Source: Geobacillus genomosp. 3
GTDB taxonomy: Bacteria > Bacillota > Bacilli > Bacillales > Anoxybacillaceae
Assembly (NCBI RefSeq): GCF_000445995.2
Contig: NC_022080.4
Coordinates: forward strand, 2,390,001 to 2,454,000
DNA length: 64,000 nt
Direction of reading: 5' to 3'
Each line of letters starts with the position of its first letter. Within the stretch, counting starts at the first letter, position 1. The notes beneath the pieces were generated by a model. The model was not told the DNA's origin and searched no databases. It saw only the letters and a list, made by a program, of their open reading frames with translations. Both the position numbers and the translations under genes were made by a program. Positions 32,241 through 42,517 of the stretch are shown here, piece after piece.

Positions 32241-34070
32241 TTATTTTTTCTGGTCATCGATTTTCAAGACAGCCATAAACGCTTCTTGGGGCACTTCGAC
32301 CGAGCCGATTTGTTTCATTCGTTTCTTTCCTTCTTTTTGTTTCTCAAGCAGCTTCCGCTTCCGCGACACGTCGCCGCCGTAACATTTGGCAAGCACGTTT
32401 TTGCGCAGCGCTTTGATCGTCGAACGAGCGATGATTTTGTTGCCGATCGCCGCCTGCACCGGCACTTCAAACTGTTGGCGCGGGATTAAATCTTTCAACT
32501 TTTCAACAATCACTTTGCCGCGCTCATACGCCGCATCACGATGGACGATAAACGATAAAGCGTCGATTTTTTCCCCATTCAACAAAATATCCATTTTGAC
32601 AAGATTCGATGGGCGGTAGCCGATCAATTCATAGTCAAATGACGCGTATCCTTTCGTGTTCGACTTTAAAGCGTCAAAAAAGTCGTACACAATCTCGGAG
32701 AGCGGGATGTCGTAAATGAGCATGACCCGCTTTTCATCTAAATACTGCATATCGACGAACGTGCCGCGCTTTCCTTGGCAGAGCTCCATGACCGGGCCGA
32801 CGTAGTCGTTTGGCACCATAATCGTTGCCTTTACATACGGCTCTTCGATGCGGTCAATTTTTTGCGGATCCGGCATATTCGTCGGGTTGTCGACGGCGAT
32901 TTCCGTCCCATCGGTTAAATACACCTTGTAGACGACGCTCGGTGCCGTTGTAATTAAATCGATATGGAACTCGCGCTCGATCCGCTCCTGAACAATTTCC
33001 ATATGGAGCAAGCCGAGAAATCCGCAGCGGAAACCGAATCCAAGCGCCTGTGACGTTTCCGGCTCAAAATGGAGTGCCGCGTCATTGAGCTGCAGTTTCT
33101 CAAGCGCTTCGCGCAAATCGTTGTAGCGCGCCGTATCGATCGGGTACAGGCCGCAAAACACCATCGGGTTGAGCTTTCGGTAGCCGGGGAGCGGCTCAGC
33201 GGCCGGCCGTTCGGCATCGGTAATCGTATCACCGACGCGCGTATCTGTTACATTTTTAATGGAAGCGGTCAAATAGCCGACATCGCCAACCGTCAGTTCG
33301 TCAACCATTTTTTGTTTGGGCGTAAACACGCCGACTTCGGTCACTTCAAATTCTTTGCCGGTCGACATCATTTTAATGCGTTGCCCTGGCTTCACCGTTC
33401 CGTCGACGATGCGAATGTAGGCGACAACGCCGCGGTATGGATCATAGAGCGAATCGAAAATGAGCGCTTTCAGCGGCGCATCCGGATCGCCTGACGGGGC
33501 CGGAATTTTTTCCACGATTTGTTCCAAAATTTCTTCAATGCCAATGCCCACTTTCGCTGAGGCGAGCACTGCTTCGGAGGCGTCAAGACCGATGACGTCC
33601 TCGATTTCCTGACGAACGCGCTCCGGCTCGGCGCTTGGCAAATCGATTTTATTAATGACCGGCAAAATTTCCAAATTGTTATCAATTGCCAAATACACGT
33701 TGGCGAGTGTCTGCGCCTCAATGCCTTGTGCCGCATCGACGACCAAGATCGCTCCTTCGCAAGCGGCCAGGCTGCGGGACACTTCATACGTAAAATCGAC
33801 GTGACCCGGTGTATCGATCAAATGAAAAATATACGCTTCCCCGTTTTTCGCTTTATATGTCAACTGAACCGCATTCAATTTGATTGTGATGCCGCGTTCG
33901 CGCTCGAGATCCATCATGTCGAGCGTCTGCTCCCGCAGCTCGCGCTCCGACAGCGCGCCCGTTTTTTCTAAAATGCGGTCCGCTAGCGTCGATTTTCCGT
34001 GGTCAATGTGGGCGATAATGGAAAAGTTTCGAATCCGTTCCTGCCGTTTCAGCCGTTCTTCCCGGTTCAT
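32241..34070 (-). CDS. lepA: Elongation factor 4 (LepA)
   Basis: Ribosome-dependent GTPase of 609 aa related to EF-G, implicated in back-translocation and 30S biogenesis. G1 [15 protein letters not shown] (about residues 20-34), G3 DTPGHVDF, G4 NKIDLP; domain II and the LepA-specific C-terminal domain (RRKRLLEKQK-like basic tail: [19 protein letters not shown]) are complete. Preceded by a strong sigma-A promoter. Confidence 0.97.
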   Translation of the reverse strand: MNREERLKRQERIRNFSIIAHIDHGKSTLADRILEKTGALSERELREQTLDMMDLERERGITIKLNAVQLTYKAKNGEAYIFHLIDTPGHVDFTYEVSRSLAACEGAILVVDAAQGIEAQTLANVYLAIDNNLEILPVINKIDLPSAEPERVRQEIEDVIGLDASEAVLASAKVGIGIEEILEQIVEKIPAPSGDPDAPLKALIFDSLYDPYRGVVAYIRIVDGTVKPGQRIKMMSTGKEFEVTEVGVFTPKQKMVDELTVGDVGYLTASIKNVTDTRVGDTITDAERPAAEPLPGYRKLNPMVFCGLYPIDTARYNDLREALEKLQLNDAALHFEPETSQALGFGFRCGFLGLLHMEIVQERIEREFHIDLITTAPSVVYKVYLTDGTEIAVDNPTNMPDPQKIDRIEEPYVKATIMVPNDYVGPVMELCQGKRGTFVDMQYLDEKRVMLIYDIPLSEIVYDFFDALKSNTKGYASFDYELIGYRPSNLVKMDILLNGEKIDALSFIVHRDAAYERGKVIVEKLKDLIPRQQFEVPVQAAIGNKIIARSTIKALRKNVLAKCYGGDVSRKRKLLEKQKEGKKRMKQIGSVEVPQEAFMAVLKIDDQKK

Positions 34071-34112
34071 CGTCTCTCACTCCTGCTTCTTCGCAAAACT
34101 ACACTAGCTTTG

Positions 34113-34141
34113 ATTATAGCAACAGTGCGAAGAAGATTCAA
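34113..34141 (-). promoter_or_regulatory. Sigma-A promoter of lepA
   Basis: Minus-strand TTGAAT, exact 17-bp spacer, TATAAT (34118-34113), 43 bp before the lepA ATG. Confidence 0.7.
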
Positions 34142-34154
34142 TGACCAAGGTAAA

Positions 34155-34180
34155 AACAAAAAAGCCGCCATGCCTGGCGG
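34155..34180 (-). terminator. Terminator of yqxA/spoIIP
   Basis: Minus-strand CCGCCA/TGGCGG stem with GGCA loop followed by GGCTTTTTTGTTTTTA. Confidence 0.75.
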
Positions 34181-34213
34181 AGCAATCATCGTTTGAACTT
34201 GTCCGGAAACCGG

Positions 34214-34552
34214 CTAACTAAACGCGCGGCCGACGAGCGACAGCACTGTCTCCATGAACGCCGTCACCGCATCCGCAAACTGCCGGCCGAGTTCAGAAAA
34301 GAGATTGAACGTTTTCAGTTCCTCAATCGTTTCCTTTTTTTTCTGCAAATCACCTGCCGTCACCGTCCGTCCGAACACGGCCGTCTCAAGCTCTCCGTTT
34401 CCATTTTTCTCGATCTGAATGACGGACGGAAACGACGGGTCAGCGTAGCCCCGCATTCGCTCCATGCCGTGGTGCGCCTGCTGCATGCCCAACAACACAC
34501 CGAAAAAAAGGAGAAAGAGCGCTAGACTAAACCGAATAAACCACCTTGCCAT
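34214..34552 (-). CDS. yqxA: YqxA family protein (DUF3679)
   Basis: A 112-aa protein with an N-terminal membrane segment (residues 4-22, WFIRFSLALFLLFFGVLLG) and an extracytoplasmic tail. It lies between spoIIP and lepA exactly as yqxA does in B. subtilis, with spoIIP 13 bp upstream, suggesting cotranscription during sporulation. The start follows AAAGGGG. Function unknown. Confidence 0.85.
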   Translation of the reverse strand: MARWFIRFSLALFLLFFGVLLGMQQAHHGMERMRGYADPSFPSVIQIEKNGNGELETAVFGRTVTAGDLQKKKETIEELKTFNLFSELGRQFADAVTAFMETVLSLVGRAFS

Positions 34553-34565
34553 ATACGACGCCCCT

Positions 34566-35765
34566 TTACTTTTTCTCCGCCGGAGCCGGCGCTTCGACTT
34601 TTTCCGCCTGCCAATAATAGTCGCTGAACACATCGGCAAAAGCAGTCGCCGAACGGAACAATTCAGCAAACGTATTGTCGACGCCACCGAATTCAACTAA
34701 AATCGCGTTCCCGGATAAATCTTGATTAAATTTTCCATCCGTTCCCGCTCCTTGTTTCTTAATGACCCCACGGCTCAACCCCGGGTATTTTTTCTGCAGC
34801 AGATGATGGAGATCTGTCGCCAGCTGCAAGTTTTTCTCATATTCCGCGTTCTCGCCGCCGACAATAAACGCCACACGTGCGTAGTCAACCCCATTGATCG
34901 TCGTCGTCGTATATTTCCGTCGGTGCGCATCGCGGTGAATATCGATGAAGTATTGCAGATCGCGATTTTGCTTCATCGCCGCGACGACCGTTTGTCTTGA
35001 CATGTCGTACGCTTGGCCGTATTTCATCCCCTTTTTCAACAATTCCGCTTCAATATCGGTTTTGTTAACTTGAGCGCCAATTCCCCGCTTCTCTAATTCT
35101 TCCATTAATTTTTCTCCAACCTTTGTCACATTTACGCTTCGGTGGAACGCTAAATCCGGGTCGGTCACACCTTTTAAGGCCGGCAAATACGACTCACGCG
35201 TATGCGTATGGTAAATGTAGACGACCTCTCTTCCCCCCGTCGTCTGCGCGGGCGGCGGAACCGGCTTTTCATCTTGGCTTTGCTCCGCTTGTTCGAGCTC
35301 CTCAACCGATGCCTGCCGCTCAGCGAGCATCACTTCAAGCGGCGGCGCTGATTCGTACGGAATATTCGTATAATCCGTCCCTTCACCGGCGACCAAAATT
35401 TTGCTGTCATACAAGGCAAAGCCCGGCAGCTCGCTGCCGAGCAGGCTGCGCGGGTCATCGGGATTGATGCTTGTCGCCAAGCGGAATAACAGCGACGAAT
35501 AACTCGTCTGTTGCCGCTCTTTTGGCAGCAGCTGGGTAAAATAACGATTTTCAAGCCCGAACAGGCGAATGAACGTTTCTTCCGGAAAATGGGCCGCCAT
35601 ATCGTTAAGCGACGATGACGACGGGCGGTATTCCGGACGCAGCGACGTAAGCGCTCCGACGAGCATAAACATCATCATACATCCAAGAACGATGAACATC
35701 AGCAATTTTTTTAAACTGGCTCTTGGAACAGTGATCACGACGTTTGGGGAGCGCCCTCGTTTCAT
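34566..35765 (-). CDS. spoIIP: Stage II sporulation protein P (SpoIIP)
   Basis: Peptidoglycan amidase and endopeptidase of the SpoIIDMP engulfment machine. The 399-aa protein has one membrane anchor (about residues 21-40) and an extracytoplasmic amidase domain. Zinc/catalytic residues are in YIYHTHTRESY (about 205), FIDIHRDA (about 290) and LVEFGGVDN (about 370). The ATG at 35765 follows AAAGGGTGG. Preceded by a sigma-E-like promoter and then gpr. Confidence 0.95.
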   Translation of the reverse strand: MKRGRSPNVVITVPRASLKKLLMFIVLGCMMMFMLVGALTSLRPEYRPSSSSLNDMAAHFPEETFIRLFGLENRYFTQLLPKERQQTSYSSLLFRLATSINPDDPRSLLGSELPGFALYDSKILVAGEGTDYTNIPYESAPPLEVMLAERQASVEELEQAEQSQDEKPVPPPAQTTGGREVVYIYHTHTRESYLPALKGVTDPDLAFHRSVNVTKVGEKLMEELEKRGIGAQVNKTDIEAELLKKGMKYGQAYDMSRQTVVAAMKQNRDLQYFIDIHRDAHRRKYTTTTINGVDYARVAFIVGGENAEYEKNLQLATDLHHLLQKKYPGLSRGVIKKQGAGTDGKFNQDLSGNAILVEFGGVDNTFAELFRSATAFADVFSDYYWQAEKVEAPAPAEKK

Positions 35766-35800
35766 CTTTTCCACCCTTTCCCGGCTTGTCTCCTCACTTT

Positions 35801-35830
35801 AACGTATGGCCAAGCAGGAAAAGATAGAAC
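35801..35830 (-). promoter_or_regulatory. Candidate sigma-E promoter of spoIIP
   Basis: Minus-strand GTTCTATC, 14 bp, CATACGTT (35808-35801), matching the sigma-E -10 CATACANT at 7 of 8 positions counting the free one. Lies in the gpr-spoIIP gap. Confidence 0.5.
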
Positions 35831-35840
35831 CGTTTTTTGC

Positions 35841-36959
35841 CTAGTGGGTGTAAGAGCCCGTATTGCCTTGATCGACTTGCTGATGCAGCGCCGCGTTCAA
35901 GCCGCCGGCCAACAAGTTGGCCATATCGCCGATGAACGAATCGACTTCCTTCGGTGTCACCATTAAGTTATGGCCAAGCGGAGCGAGCACTTCATAAATG
36001 AGGCGGCGCTTTTCGTCATCGCCAAGCGTGCCGACCATGCCAAGGAATGTCGATCGTTCTTGCGGAGACGGCATATCGTGTTCGGTCAACTTCTTTTTGC
36101 GGCCGAACGCCCAACCGGCCGGAGCCAACGCGCTTGACGGCCGCTGTCCTTCGCGCATCTCACGGCCGAAATGTTTTAAAATGAAATCGATCGTGTCGCT
36201 TGTGATCGAGACGGCATCGACGACCGTCGGAACGCCAATTGAAATGACCGGGATGCCAAGCGTCTTATCGCTTAGCTCTTTCCGCTTGTTGCCGACCCCG
36301 GAACCAGGGTGAATGCCGGTATCCGAAATTTGGATCGTCGCGTTGACCCGTTCAATTGAACGGGCTGCCAGAGCATCAATAACGATGACAAAATCCGGCT
36401 TCGTTTTCCGGACGACACCATCAATAATATCGCTCGTTTCGATGCCGGTCGTCCCCATCACCCCGGGAGCAAGGGCGCTCACCGGCCGGAATCCTTCCTC
36501 GACACTTTCCGGCTGCAATTGAAACAAATGGCGGGTGACGAGCACGTTTTCGACCGTCAACGGCCCGAGCGCATCAGGGGTGACGTTTTGGTTGCCAAGC
36601 CCGACAATCAGGCAGCTCGCTTGCTCGGGAATGCGGAGCCGTTGTAAAAAGGTGCTCAGTTGTTCCGAAAAAATGCGCTGCACTTTTTGCTGCAATTCCG
36701 TGTTTTGTTCGCGGATGCCTTGCGCCTCAATCGTCAAATAATGGCCCGGCTTTTTGCCAATTGACGCTGCCCCTTGCTCTGTGACATGCACGTGCGACAG
36801 TTTGACGCCGTCGATCTCCTGATCATGAATGATGACTCCCTCAATCGGCGAGGCGCTTTCTTTTTTTTGCTGCAAACGCTCCTCGACCGCGATCTCATGG
36901 GCTTCGATCGCTAAGTCGGTACGCACCGAGTACATGCGTAAATCAAGCGGCTGTTCCAT
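35841..36959 (-). CDS. gpr: Germination protease GPR
   Basis: Aspartic endopeptidase (family A25) that degrades small acid-soluble spore proteins in germination. The 372-aa zymogen starts [20 protein letters not shown]; the pro-segment is removed by cleavage near [10 protein letters not shown]. Acidic active-site regions ([18 protein letters not shown], about residues 175-195) are present. GAGGAGG precedes the ATG. Monocistronic, upstream of spoIIP, divergent from rpsT. Confidence 0.96.
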   Translation of the reverse strand: MEQPLDLRMYSVRTDLAIEAHEIAVEERLQQKKESASPIEGVIIHDQEIDGVKLSHVHVTEQGAASIGKKPGHYLTIEAQGIREQNTELQQKVQRIFSEQLSTFLQRLRIPEQASCLIVGLGNQNVTPDALGPLTVENVLVTRHLFQLQPESVEEGFRPVSALAPGVMGTTGIETSDIIDGVVRKTKPDFVIVIDALAARSIERVNATIQISDTGIHPGSGVGNKRKELSDKTLGIPVISIGVPTVVDAVSITSDTIDFILKHFGREMREGQRPSSALAPAGWAFGRKKKLTEHDMPSPQERSTFLGMVGTLGDDEKRRLIYEVLAPLGHNLMVTPKEVDSFIGDMANLLAGGLNAALHQQVDQGNTGSYTH

Positions 36960-36990
36960 CTCGTTCCTCCTCGTTCATGCTGTTTTCTTT

Positions 36991-37021
36991 TATTGTCGCC
37001 GCAATGGGGCCGTGTCATTCA
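36991..37021 (-). promoter_or_regulatory. Possible sigma-G promoter of gpr
   Basis: Minus-strand TGAATG (37021-37016), 18 bp, GACAATA (36997-36991), a moderate match to TGAATA-18-CATACTA, 32 bp before the gpr start. Confidence 0.35.
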
Positions 37022-37052
37022 TATTTTGTAAAGGATTTTCGCTTGAACACTC

Positions 37053-37081
37053 TTGCATAATCAAAACGCGTTTGATAGAAT
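37053..37081 (+). promoter_or_regulatory. Sigma-A promoter of rpsT
   Basis: TTGCAT, 17 bp, TAGAAT (37076-37081), 60 bp before the rpsT start. Confidence 0.6.
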
Positions 37082-37141
37082 AACATTTGTTCTTCCTGTT
37101 GTTCACAGCAGAAATAGGAACGGTAATGGAGGTGAACGGAC

Positions 37142-37411
37142 GTGGCTAACATTAAATCGGCGATCAAACGCGCGAAAACGAGCGAAAAACGTCGGGCTCA
37201 CAACGCCTCGATGAAATCGGCCATGCGCACGGCGATCAAAAAATTTGAAGCGCTTGTTGAAGTGAAAGACGTGGAAAGAGCGCAAGAAGCGTTCATTATC
37301 GCGTCGAAAAAATTAGACAAAGCCGCAAGCAAAGGCCTTATTCATAAAAATGCCGCCAGCCGGCAAAAATCGCGTTTAGCGAAAAAATTAAACAGCATCC
37401 AAGCTTCATAA
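37142..37411 (+). CDS. rpsT: 30S ribosomal protein S20
   Basis: Basic primary 16S-binding protein of 89 aa: [20 protein letters not shown] at the N-terminus and [20 protein letters not shown] at the C-terminus. GTG start after GGAGGTGA. One of few plus-strand genes in this part, between gpr and holA; it shares a palindromic terminator with holA. Confidence 0.97.
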   Translation: MANIKSAIKRAKTSEKRRAHNASMKSAMRTAIKKFEALVEVKDVERAQEAFIIASKKLDKAASKGLIHKNAASRQKSRLAKKLNSIQAS

Positions 37412-37412
37412 T

Positions 37413-37443
37413 AAAAAACGACCTGGCGCCAGGTCGTTTTTTT
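37413..37443. terminator. Bidirectional terminator between rpsT and holA
   Basis: A perfect palindrome with core ACGACCTGG/CCAGGTCGT flanked by A6 and T7, usable in both directions. Confidence 0.85.
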
Positions 37444-37535
37444 GTACTGCATGAATCTTCTGGGCATTCCAACGGAAAAGGCGGGCCCGCCCGCTTGCGC
37501 ACAAGCCCAAACGCCAAGGGGCGGCCGTACAACGA

Positions 37536-38573
37536 TCAGCTGCCGCGCTTTGCCGCCGGGCGGGCGCCCCAACGCATGAGCAGCAGCTCGACGGCCAGGC
37601 GGCGGTCCATGGCTCCGCTTTTCACTTCATAATCAGCGGCGGCTAACTGATCGATTGCTTCCGTCAGCTCCGTATCAGAAAAACGGGACGCCTGGCCAAG
37701 GGCGAGCTTGACGCGGAACGGATGCACTTTGAGCACCGAGGCGATTTGCGTCTGCCCATAACCTGCTTCAGAGAGCCATTTCACTTGCGCCAACAGGCGG
37801 AAATGGCCGGCGAGCAATGCCAAAATTTTGATCGGTTCCTCATTGTTTTCAAGCAAGTCGTAAAACGTCTGCAGCGCCGCCGGAATGTCGCGCTTCGCTA
37901 CTTGCTCGACAAGGACAAAGACGTTTTCCTCCGGTGTTCGGGCAACAAGCTGCTCCACCGCCGCCGCCTCCACCGTCCCACCCGGCCCGGCAAACAAGGC
38001 CAGCTTATCCATTTCATTCGCCAAGACCGCCAGCTGCGTTCCGGCCCGGCGCAAAAGCAGCTCAATGGCTTCGTCACTCACCGACACCCCTTGGTGTTCG
38101 AACCGGCGGCGCACCCAGGCCCGCAACTCCGCTTCGGCGAGCGGGGCGGCGACCACGACTTCGCTGTGCTCTTTGGCGAGCTTCGTAATTTTTTTCCGCT
38201 CATCAAGCTTGTCATACGGCGCGAAAAAAACGACAATGGAAAACGGCGCCGGCGCTTTTAAGTATGCCTCCACCTTCGTCAAATCGTGCTCGATCTCCTT
38301 CTCTTTTTCGGCCGTAAAAAAATACGGATGCTTAATGAGGATGACGCGCCGTTCCCCAAAAAACGGCACCGTCTCCGCCTCCTCGAGCGCCGCTTGCACC
38401 GGTGTTTCTTCGCAGTCATACACGGCAAGATTCCATTCGCGTTCTTCGTCGCCAAGCGCCGCCTTCACTAACCGTTCGTACGTTTCCACTAATAAAAACG
38501 GCTCGCTGCCATATAATAAATAAAGGGGAGAAAACCTCCGTTTTTCAATATTTCCCCATACCCGTTCCAGCAT
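37536..38573 (-). CDS. holA: DNA polymerase III subunit delta
   Basis: Clamp-loader subunit that opens the beta clamp, 345 aa. N-terminal AAA+-like domain begins LERVWGNIEKRRFSPLYLLYG; RVILIKHPYFF and the C-terminal collar helices (PFRVKLALGQASRFSDTELTEA region) match the family. ATG at 38573 after GGAGAAGGG. B. subtilis HolA (YqeN) is 347 aa and also sits between rpsT and comEC. Confidence 0.94.
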   Translation of the reverse strand: MLERVWGNIEKRRFSPLYLLYGSEPFLLVETYERLVKAALGDEEREWNLAVYDCEETPVQAALEEAETVPFFGERRVILIKHPYFFTAEKEKEIEHDLTKVEAYLKAPAPFSIVVFFAPYDKLDERKKITKLAKEHSEVVVAAPLAEAELRAWVRRRFEHQGVSVSDEAIELLLRRAGTQLAVLANEMDKLALFAGPGGTVEAAAVEQLVARTPEENVFVLVEQVAKRDIPAALQTFYDLLENNEEPIKILALLAGHFRLLAQVKWLSEAGYGQTQIASVLKVHPFRVKLALGQASRFSDTELTEAIDQLAAADYEVKSGAMDRRLAVELLLMRWGARPAAKRGS

Positions 38574-38590
38574 GTTCCCTTCTCCATTCT

Positions 38591-38670
38591 CTAGCAAGAT
38601 TCCCTGCTAGAAAGATACACCGTTTTCCGCCATTTTACAAGGGAACCGGCTGTCGAGAAAACCGGTTCCC
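38591..38670. repeat. Two consecutive inverted repeats upstream of holA
   Basis: CTAGCA/TGCTAG (38591-38610) and GGGAACCGG/CCGGTTCCC (38641-38670). The second has a 12-nt loop and no long T-run. No gene end is nearby on the plus strand, so the purpose is unclear. Confidence 0.45.
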
Positions 38671-38856
38671 CTTTATATAAACGCCGGCCAATAAGTCCTA
38701 GGACCTTATTTGCCAGCGGGTTATTTTTATGTTTTCCCGGCCGTTTGAAAGTATTTGTGTCAACTGTTGTCAAGGAAGGAAAATGGACAAGCGACGGTAG
38801 ATTTTTTTGGTGTTTTCGTCTATACTAAAAATGATTGCACGAGGAGGGGGAAAACG

Positions 38857-38991
38857 ATGAACGTATTTGAAAAGGAAGTGCAAAGCCAACGGAATGACGC
38901 CGTCGATTCCGCCGTCGGGTTTATCGTGTCGTTCGGCTTTTTCGCGACGATATTCATCATCGCGACGCTGATCGAATTTTTCGGCCGGTAA
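38857..38991 (+). CDS. yqzM: YqzM family small membrane protein
   Basis: A 44-aa protein beginning MNVFEKEVQSQRNDAVDSAV with one C-terminal membrane segment (GFIVSFGFFATIFIIATLIE). Position between holA and comEC matches yqzM of B. subtilis. The start follows GAGGAGGGGG. TATACT at 38821-38826 is the likely -10. Function unknown. Confidence 0.92.
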   Translation: MNVFEKEVQSQRNDAVDSAVGFIVSFGFFATIFIIATLIEFFGR

Positions 38992-38992
38992 A

Positions 38993-39020
38993 GGGTTGCT
39001 TACATAAGCAATCCTTTTTT
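38993..39020 (+). terminator. Terminator of yqzM
   Basis: GGGTTGCTTA/TAAGCAATCC stem (one G-T wobble) followed by TTTTTT. Confidence 0.8.
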
Positions 39021-39036
39021 CTTTGTGTATAATATG

Positions 39037-41334
39037 CTATGGTTTTATTTGCTGAAAGGTTCCGCTTTTTTTGCCTACTGCATTGTATGGCTTCATCACC
39101 TGAAAAGTTCCGCTTCCGCCATCATAAAGATACCGAATGGCTCCGTTTTCATCCGTCCGCCAACTGATGACGCCTTGTTGCTTCAGCCGTTCTAGCACCT
39201 CCGGGGACGGGTGGCCATAACGATTGAAACGGCCGACCGAAATAAGCGCAGCCCGCGGCTTCACTGTGCGCAAAAACGGAGCAGTTGTCGACGTTTCACT
39301 GCCATGGTGCGCGACTTTCAATACATCGATGCGCAGCGTCGGATAGGCGCGGATGAGCGCTTCCTCCGCTTCTTTTTCAATGTCTCCGGTAAACAGCCAA
39401 ACGAAACCGCCAAGGCGAGCAAGCAACACAAGCGAGCCGTTGTTGTCCTCATCGTTCCCTTTTTCCGGATGGAGCACAACGAACCGCACGCCTCCCTCTG
39501 TCCATCCTTCCCCCCGCACCGCGGTGTGGACCGGCACGGAAAACGGGCGCGCTACCGCCTTTACGGCCGGCCGTGCTCCCGGACTGGTGACAATTTCGTT
39601 GACGCGTATGGCCTTCATCACCTCAGGAGCCGCCCCGATATGGTCGGCGTCATCGTGCGTCAAAAGGAGTTTGTCGATCGTTCGCACCCCTTGCGCTTTT
39701 AAAAACGGGACGACGACATCGCGGCCGACGGCAAACGGACGAGCCCGCTCGCGCCACGGTTCACGCCCCCACTCCGGCGTCCCCCCAGTGTCAATGAGAT
39801 AGACCGCTTTCCGATGAGGAAGTTCAATGTAAATGCAATCACCTTGGCCGACATCGAGCACCGTCACCTCCCCCTTCGGGTTCACGTATGGGGCGGCCAG
39901 CTGCAACGCCATCGCCGCCGCGACTGTTGCCAACCCGCGAATGATCCAACCGCGCTCCCAACAAAGAAACGCCGCTGCGACCGCTGCCGCATAAACGGCC
40001 AAGCACCACGGCTCCGGGCGCCCGAGCACAAGCATCAATGGATGGTCGGCCGAGAAAAAACGAACGACCGCATTCGTAAGCCCAACCGTTTGAACAAACA
40101 GCCAAACGAGCGGAAAAATCGGAACAGCAGTGGATAGAAAGGAGAGTGGCAACACAACAAACGAATACCAAGGAACGAACACGACATTGAGAAATACGCT
40201 CCAAACAGAGATTTCGTAAAAATGGTAAAGCAAAACCGGCAGGGCGGCCGTTTGAGCGACGAGTGCCGTTTGCAGCAACCGTCCCACTATCGAGCGAACA
40301 GCAACAAGCGCCGGAAAATGAACGAGGAGGACGAACGTCACTACAAACGACAGTTGAAATCCGACATCCCACACCATGTACGGATCGAAGACCAAAAGTG
40401 CAAGGGCGGTCCAGCTTAACGCGTCGAGCGGATGGATCGCTCCTTTTTTCCATTGGACCGCGAGCACGATCATGCCTGTCGCACAAGCGCGCAAAACCGA
40501 TGGCGAGGCGCCGGCGAGCACCGCGTAAACCGGCAGGGCGGCCAGTAAAGCGACGACAACCGCCTCGCGTGTCACGAAACGGATCGCTGCGGCAAACACC
40601 GCACCGACAAGCAAGGTGACATGGCCGCCGGAGATGGCCAGCAAATGGATGAGCCCAAGCTCTTGGTAGCCGCTGAGCACCTCATCATCCAACTGGCGGC
40701 GCTCGCCGTAAATCAGGGCGGCGGCCACGCCAGCGGCCTCCGGCGGAAAACGGTCTTCAATATGGCGGACGCCCGCCTCGCGAATCGTCATAAGCCGTTC
40801 GATGGCAGTCGGGCGTACGCGCACACAATCCGAAAGGTCAATCTCTTCGGGGAGAAACAGCCAGTGAATGTGGTGGAAGCGCAAATAGCGTCGGTAGTCA
40901 AACGCATACGGATTGCTTGCCGGCATCGGGGGCTCGAGTGTTCCAGTGACGCGGCATACCGTCCCAGGCACCAGGCGCGCTTGCAGCGCCTCTTTTTCCG
41001 CCGCCGTCCGAACGGTGTAACGAAGCTGCACCTTTTCCCGGCCGACTTTGACCGGCGCCTGCAGCCGGTCGCCATCGATCGCCGGCGGGGCGGAAAAGCG
41101 AACCAAAAGCGAATGTCGGCCGTCGGAAAGGGATGTGTTGTTATGATGATCAACGAAAAGAAAATAGACGAAAAATAAGGAGGCGGCAGCCAAAGCGGGC
41201 ACCAAGAGGTGCTGGCGGCGAAGGAAAAGAAGAAGGAGATACCCAAAAAGGAGGAAAAATGCCGGCTTGGACAAAGAGGCCGCCGCTATGGCCAAAAGCG
41301 CCGCCGCAGCGACATAAATAGCTTGTCCCCTCAT
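39037..41334 (-). CDS. comEC: DNA uptake channel ComEC/Rec2
   Basis: Membrane channel for transforming ssDNA. The 765-aa product has an N-terminal DUF4131 domain, a polytopic Competence domain with about ten membrane segments, and a C-terminal metallo-beta-lactamase domain with LLTHDDADHIGA (about residue 570) and VAHHGSETST (about 675), thought to degrade the non-transferred strand. ATG at 41334 overlaps the comEB stop by 4 bp (ATGA). The coding frame is intact. Confidence 0.95.
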   Translation of the reverse strand: MRGQAIYVAAAALLAIAAASLSKPAFFLLFGYLLLLFLRRQHLLVPALAAASLFFVYFLFVDHHNNTSLSDGRHSLLVRFSAPPAIDGDRLQAPVKVGREKVQLRYTVRTAAEKEALQARLVPGTVCRVTGTLEPPMPASNPYAFDYRRYLRFHHIHWLFLPEEIDLSDCVRVRPTAIERLMTIREAGVRHIEDRFPPEAAGVAAALIYGERRQLDDEVLSGYQELGLIHLLAISGGHVTLLVGAVFAAAIRFVTREAVVVALLAALPVYAVLAGASPSVLRACATGMIVLAVQWKKGAIHPLDALSWTALALLVFDPYMVWDVGFQLSFVVTFVLLVHFPALVAVRSIVGRLLQTALVAQTAALPVLLYHFYEISVWSVFLNVVFVPWYSFVVLPLSFLSTAVPIFPLVWLFVQTVGLTNAVVRFFSADHPLMLVLGRPEPWCLAVYAAAVAAAFLCWERGWIIRGLATVAAAMALQLAAPYVNPKGEVTVLDVGQGDCIYIELPHRKAVYLIDTGGTPEWGREPWRERARPFAVGRDVVVPFLKAQGVRTIDKLLLTHDDADHIGAAPEVMKAIRVNEIVTSPGARPAVKAVARPFSVPVHTAVRGEGWTEGGVRFVVLHPEKGNDEDNNGSLVLLARLGGFVWLFTGDIEKEAEEALIRAYPTLRIDVLKVAHHGSETSTTAPFLRTVKPRAALISVGRFNRYGHPSPEVLERLKQQGVISWRTDENGAIRYLYDGGSGTFQVMKPYNAVGKKSGTFQQIKP

Positions 41335-41798
41335 GATTCTTCCCCGCCGGAAAGTTGGGCAAACACATCCATCTTCAACGGCACTTGCACGAGCCGGACG
41401 CCGGCTTGGGCAAACAGCTCGAGGGCGTACGGATGGTTTTTGTAATCTTGCGCGTAATAGACGGCGCGAATACCGCTTTGAATGATTGCTTTGCAACAGT
41501 GCAGGCACGGAAAATGAGTGACGTACATCTCGGCCCCTTCGGTCGGGACACCAAACTTGGCGCATTGCAAAATGGCGTTCATTTCAGCGTGAATCGTCCG
41601 GACGCAATGGCCATCAATGACGTAGCACCCTTCGTCAATGCAGTGGGCGCCGCCGGCGATCGAACCGTTATACCCGCCGGCAATGATCCGTTTGTCGCGC
41701 ACAATCGTCGCCCCGACCGCGAGCCGCGTGCACGTGCTGCGCAGCGCAAGCAAATGGCTTTGCGCCATAAAATATTGATCCCATGTCATCCGCTCCAT
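41331..41798 (-). CDS. comEB: dCMP deaminase-like competence protein ComEB
   Basis: Zinc deaminase of the CMP/dCMP family, 155 aa. HAEMNAILQCA (about residues 70-80) and PCLHCCKAII (about 98-107) bind zinc. An N-terminal AVGATIVRDKRIIAGGYNG motif marks the dCMP deaminase branch. It may serve nucleotide metabolism rather than DNA uptake. Start at MERMTW after GGAGGGATATGAC. Shorter than B. subtilis ComEB, which has a C-terminal extension. Confidence 0.94.
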   Translation of the reverse strand: MERMTWDQYFMAQSHLLALRSTCTRLAVGATIVRDKRIIAGGYNGSIAGGAHCIDEGCYVIDGHCVRTIHAEMNAILQCAKFGVPTEGAEMYVTHFPCLHCCKAIIQSGIRAVYYAQDYKNHPYALELFAQAGVRLVQVPLKMDVFAQLSGGEES

Positions 41799-41905
41799 GT
41801 CATATCCCTCCGGTCGTTTTGATAATTTTAGTCTAATCGCCGTCCATGGCGCCGTCAACGCCAAAAAACGTCCGCGGGTCCCTGACCCGCATACCAGCTC
41901 CCCCT

Positions 41906-42517
41906 CTACGGCACGAGCAAATACGGTTTCAATTTCTGCAACGTTTTTTCGCCAATTCCGGTCACCTTTAACAAATCTTCCACCCGCTGAAACGGTCCGT
42001 GTTCCTCCCGATAGGCGACAATCGCTTCCGCTTTCGCCCGCCCGATGCCCGGCAGCTGCATGATCTCCTCGGCGGTCGCCGTATTAATGGCCACTTGCGG
42101 GCTGTCCCCCTCCGTTTTCGACGCGGCGTCCGCCGCTTCCAGCGCCGGGGCGGCCTCGCCTTTTTTCGGCACATAAATCATCATTTCATCGCGCACTTTC
42201 GCCGCCAAGTTCACCCGGGTATCATCAGCTTCTGCCGTCAAACCGCCAGCCAAAGCAACGACATCACGGACGCGGGCATCCGCCGCCACCTCGTACACCC
42301 CAGGTTTCTCGACCTCCCCTTTGATATCGACAATCGCGGTCGATGGCGGGGCGGATGTTTTCACCGCCGGTTCCCCAGCATCCGTTTCTTCCGCCGCCGG
42401 CGGCAGCACCAGCGGCTCTTGTTCGGCCGGGGAGCGGCTGAACAGCCATGCCCCTGCCGCAACGGCAAACAGCACAAGCGCTCCCATCTTCCATCGCATT
42501 TTGACAGCGTCCCACAT
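41906..42517 (-). CDS. comEA: DNA receptor ComEA
   Basis: Membrane-anchored DNA-binding protein for transformation, 203 aa. One N-terminal anchor (about residues 10-27) precedes an acidic/proline linker. A SLBB domain follows ([14 protein letters not shown]), then tandem helix-hairpin-helix motifs ([39 protein letters not shown]). I start at MWDAVK, nine bases after GGAAAGG. First gene of comEA-EB-EC, divergent from comER. Confidence 0.94.
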   Translation of the reverse strand: MWDAVKMRWKMGALVLFAVAAGAWLFSRSPAEQEPLVLPPAAEETDAGEPAVKTSAPPSTAIVDIKGEVEKPGVYEVAADARVRDVVALAGGLTAEADDTRVNLAAKVRDEMMIYVPKKGEAAPALEAADAASKTEGDSPQVAINTATAEEIMQLPGIGRAKAEAIVAYREEHGPFQRVEDLLKVTGIGEKTLQKLKPYLLVP

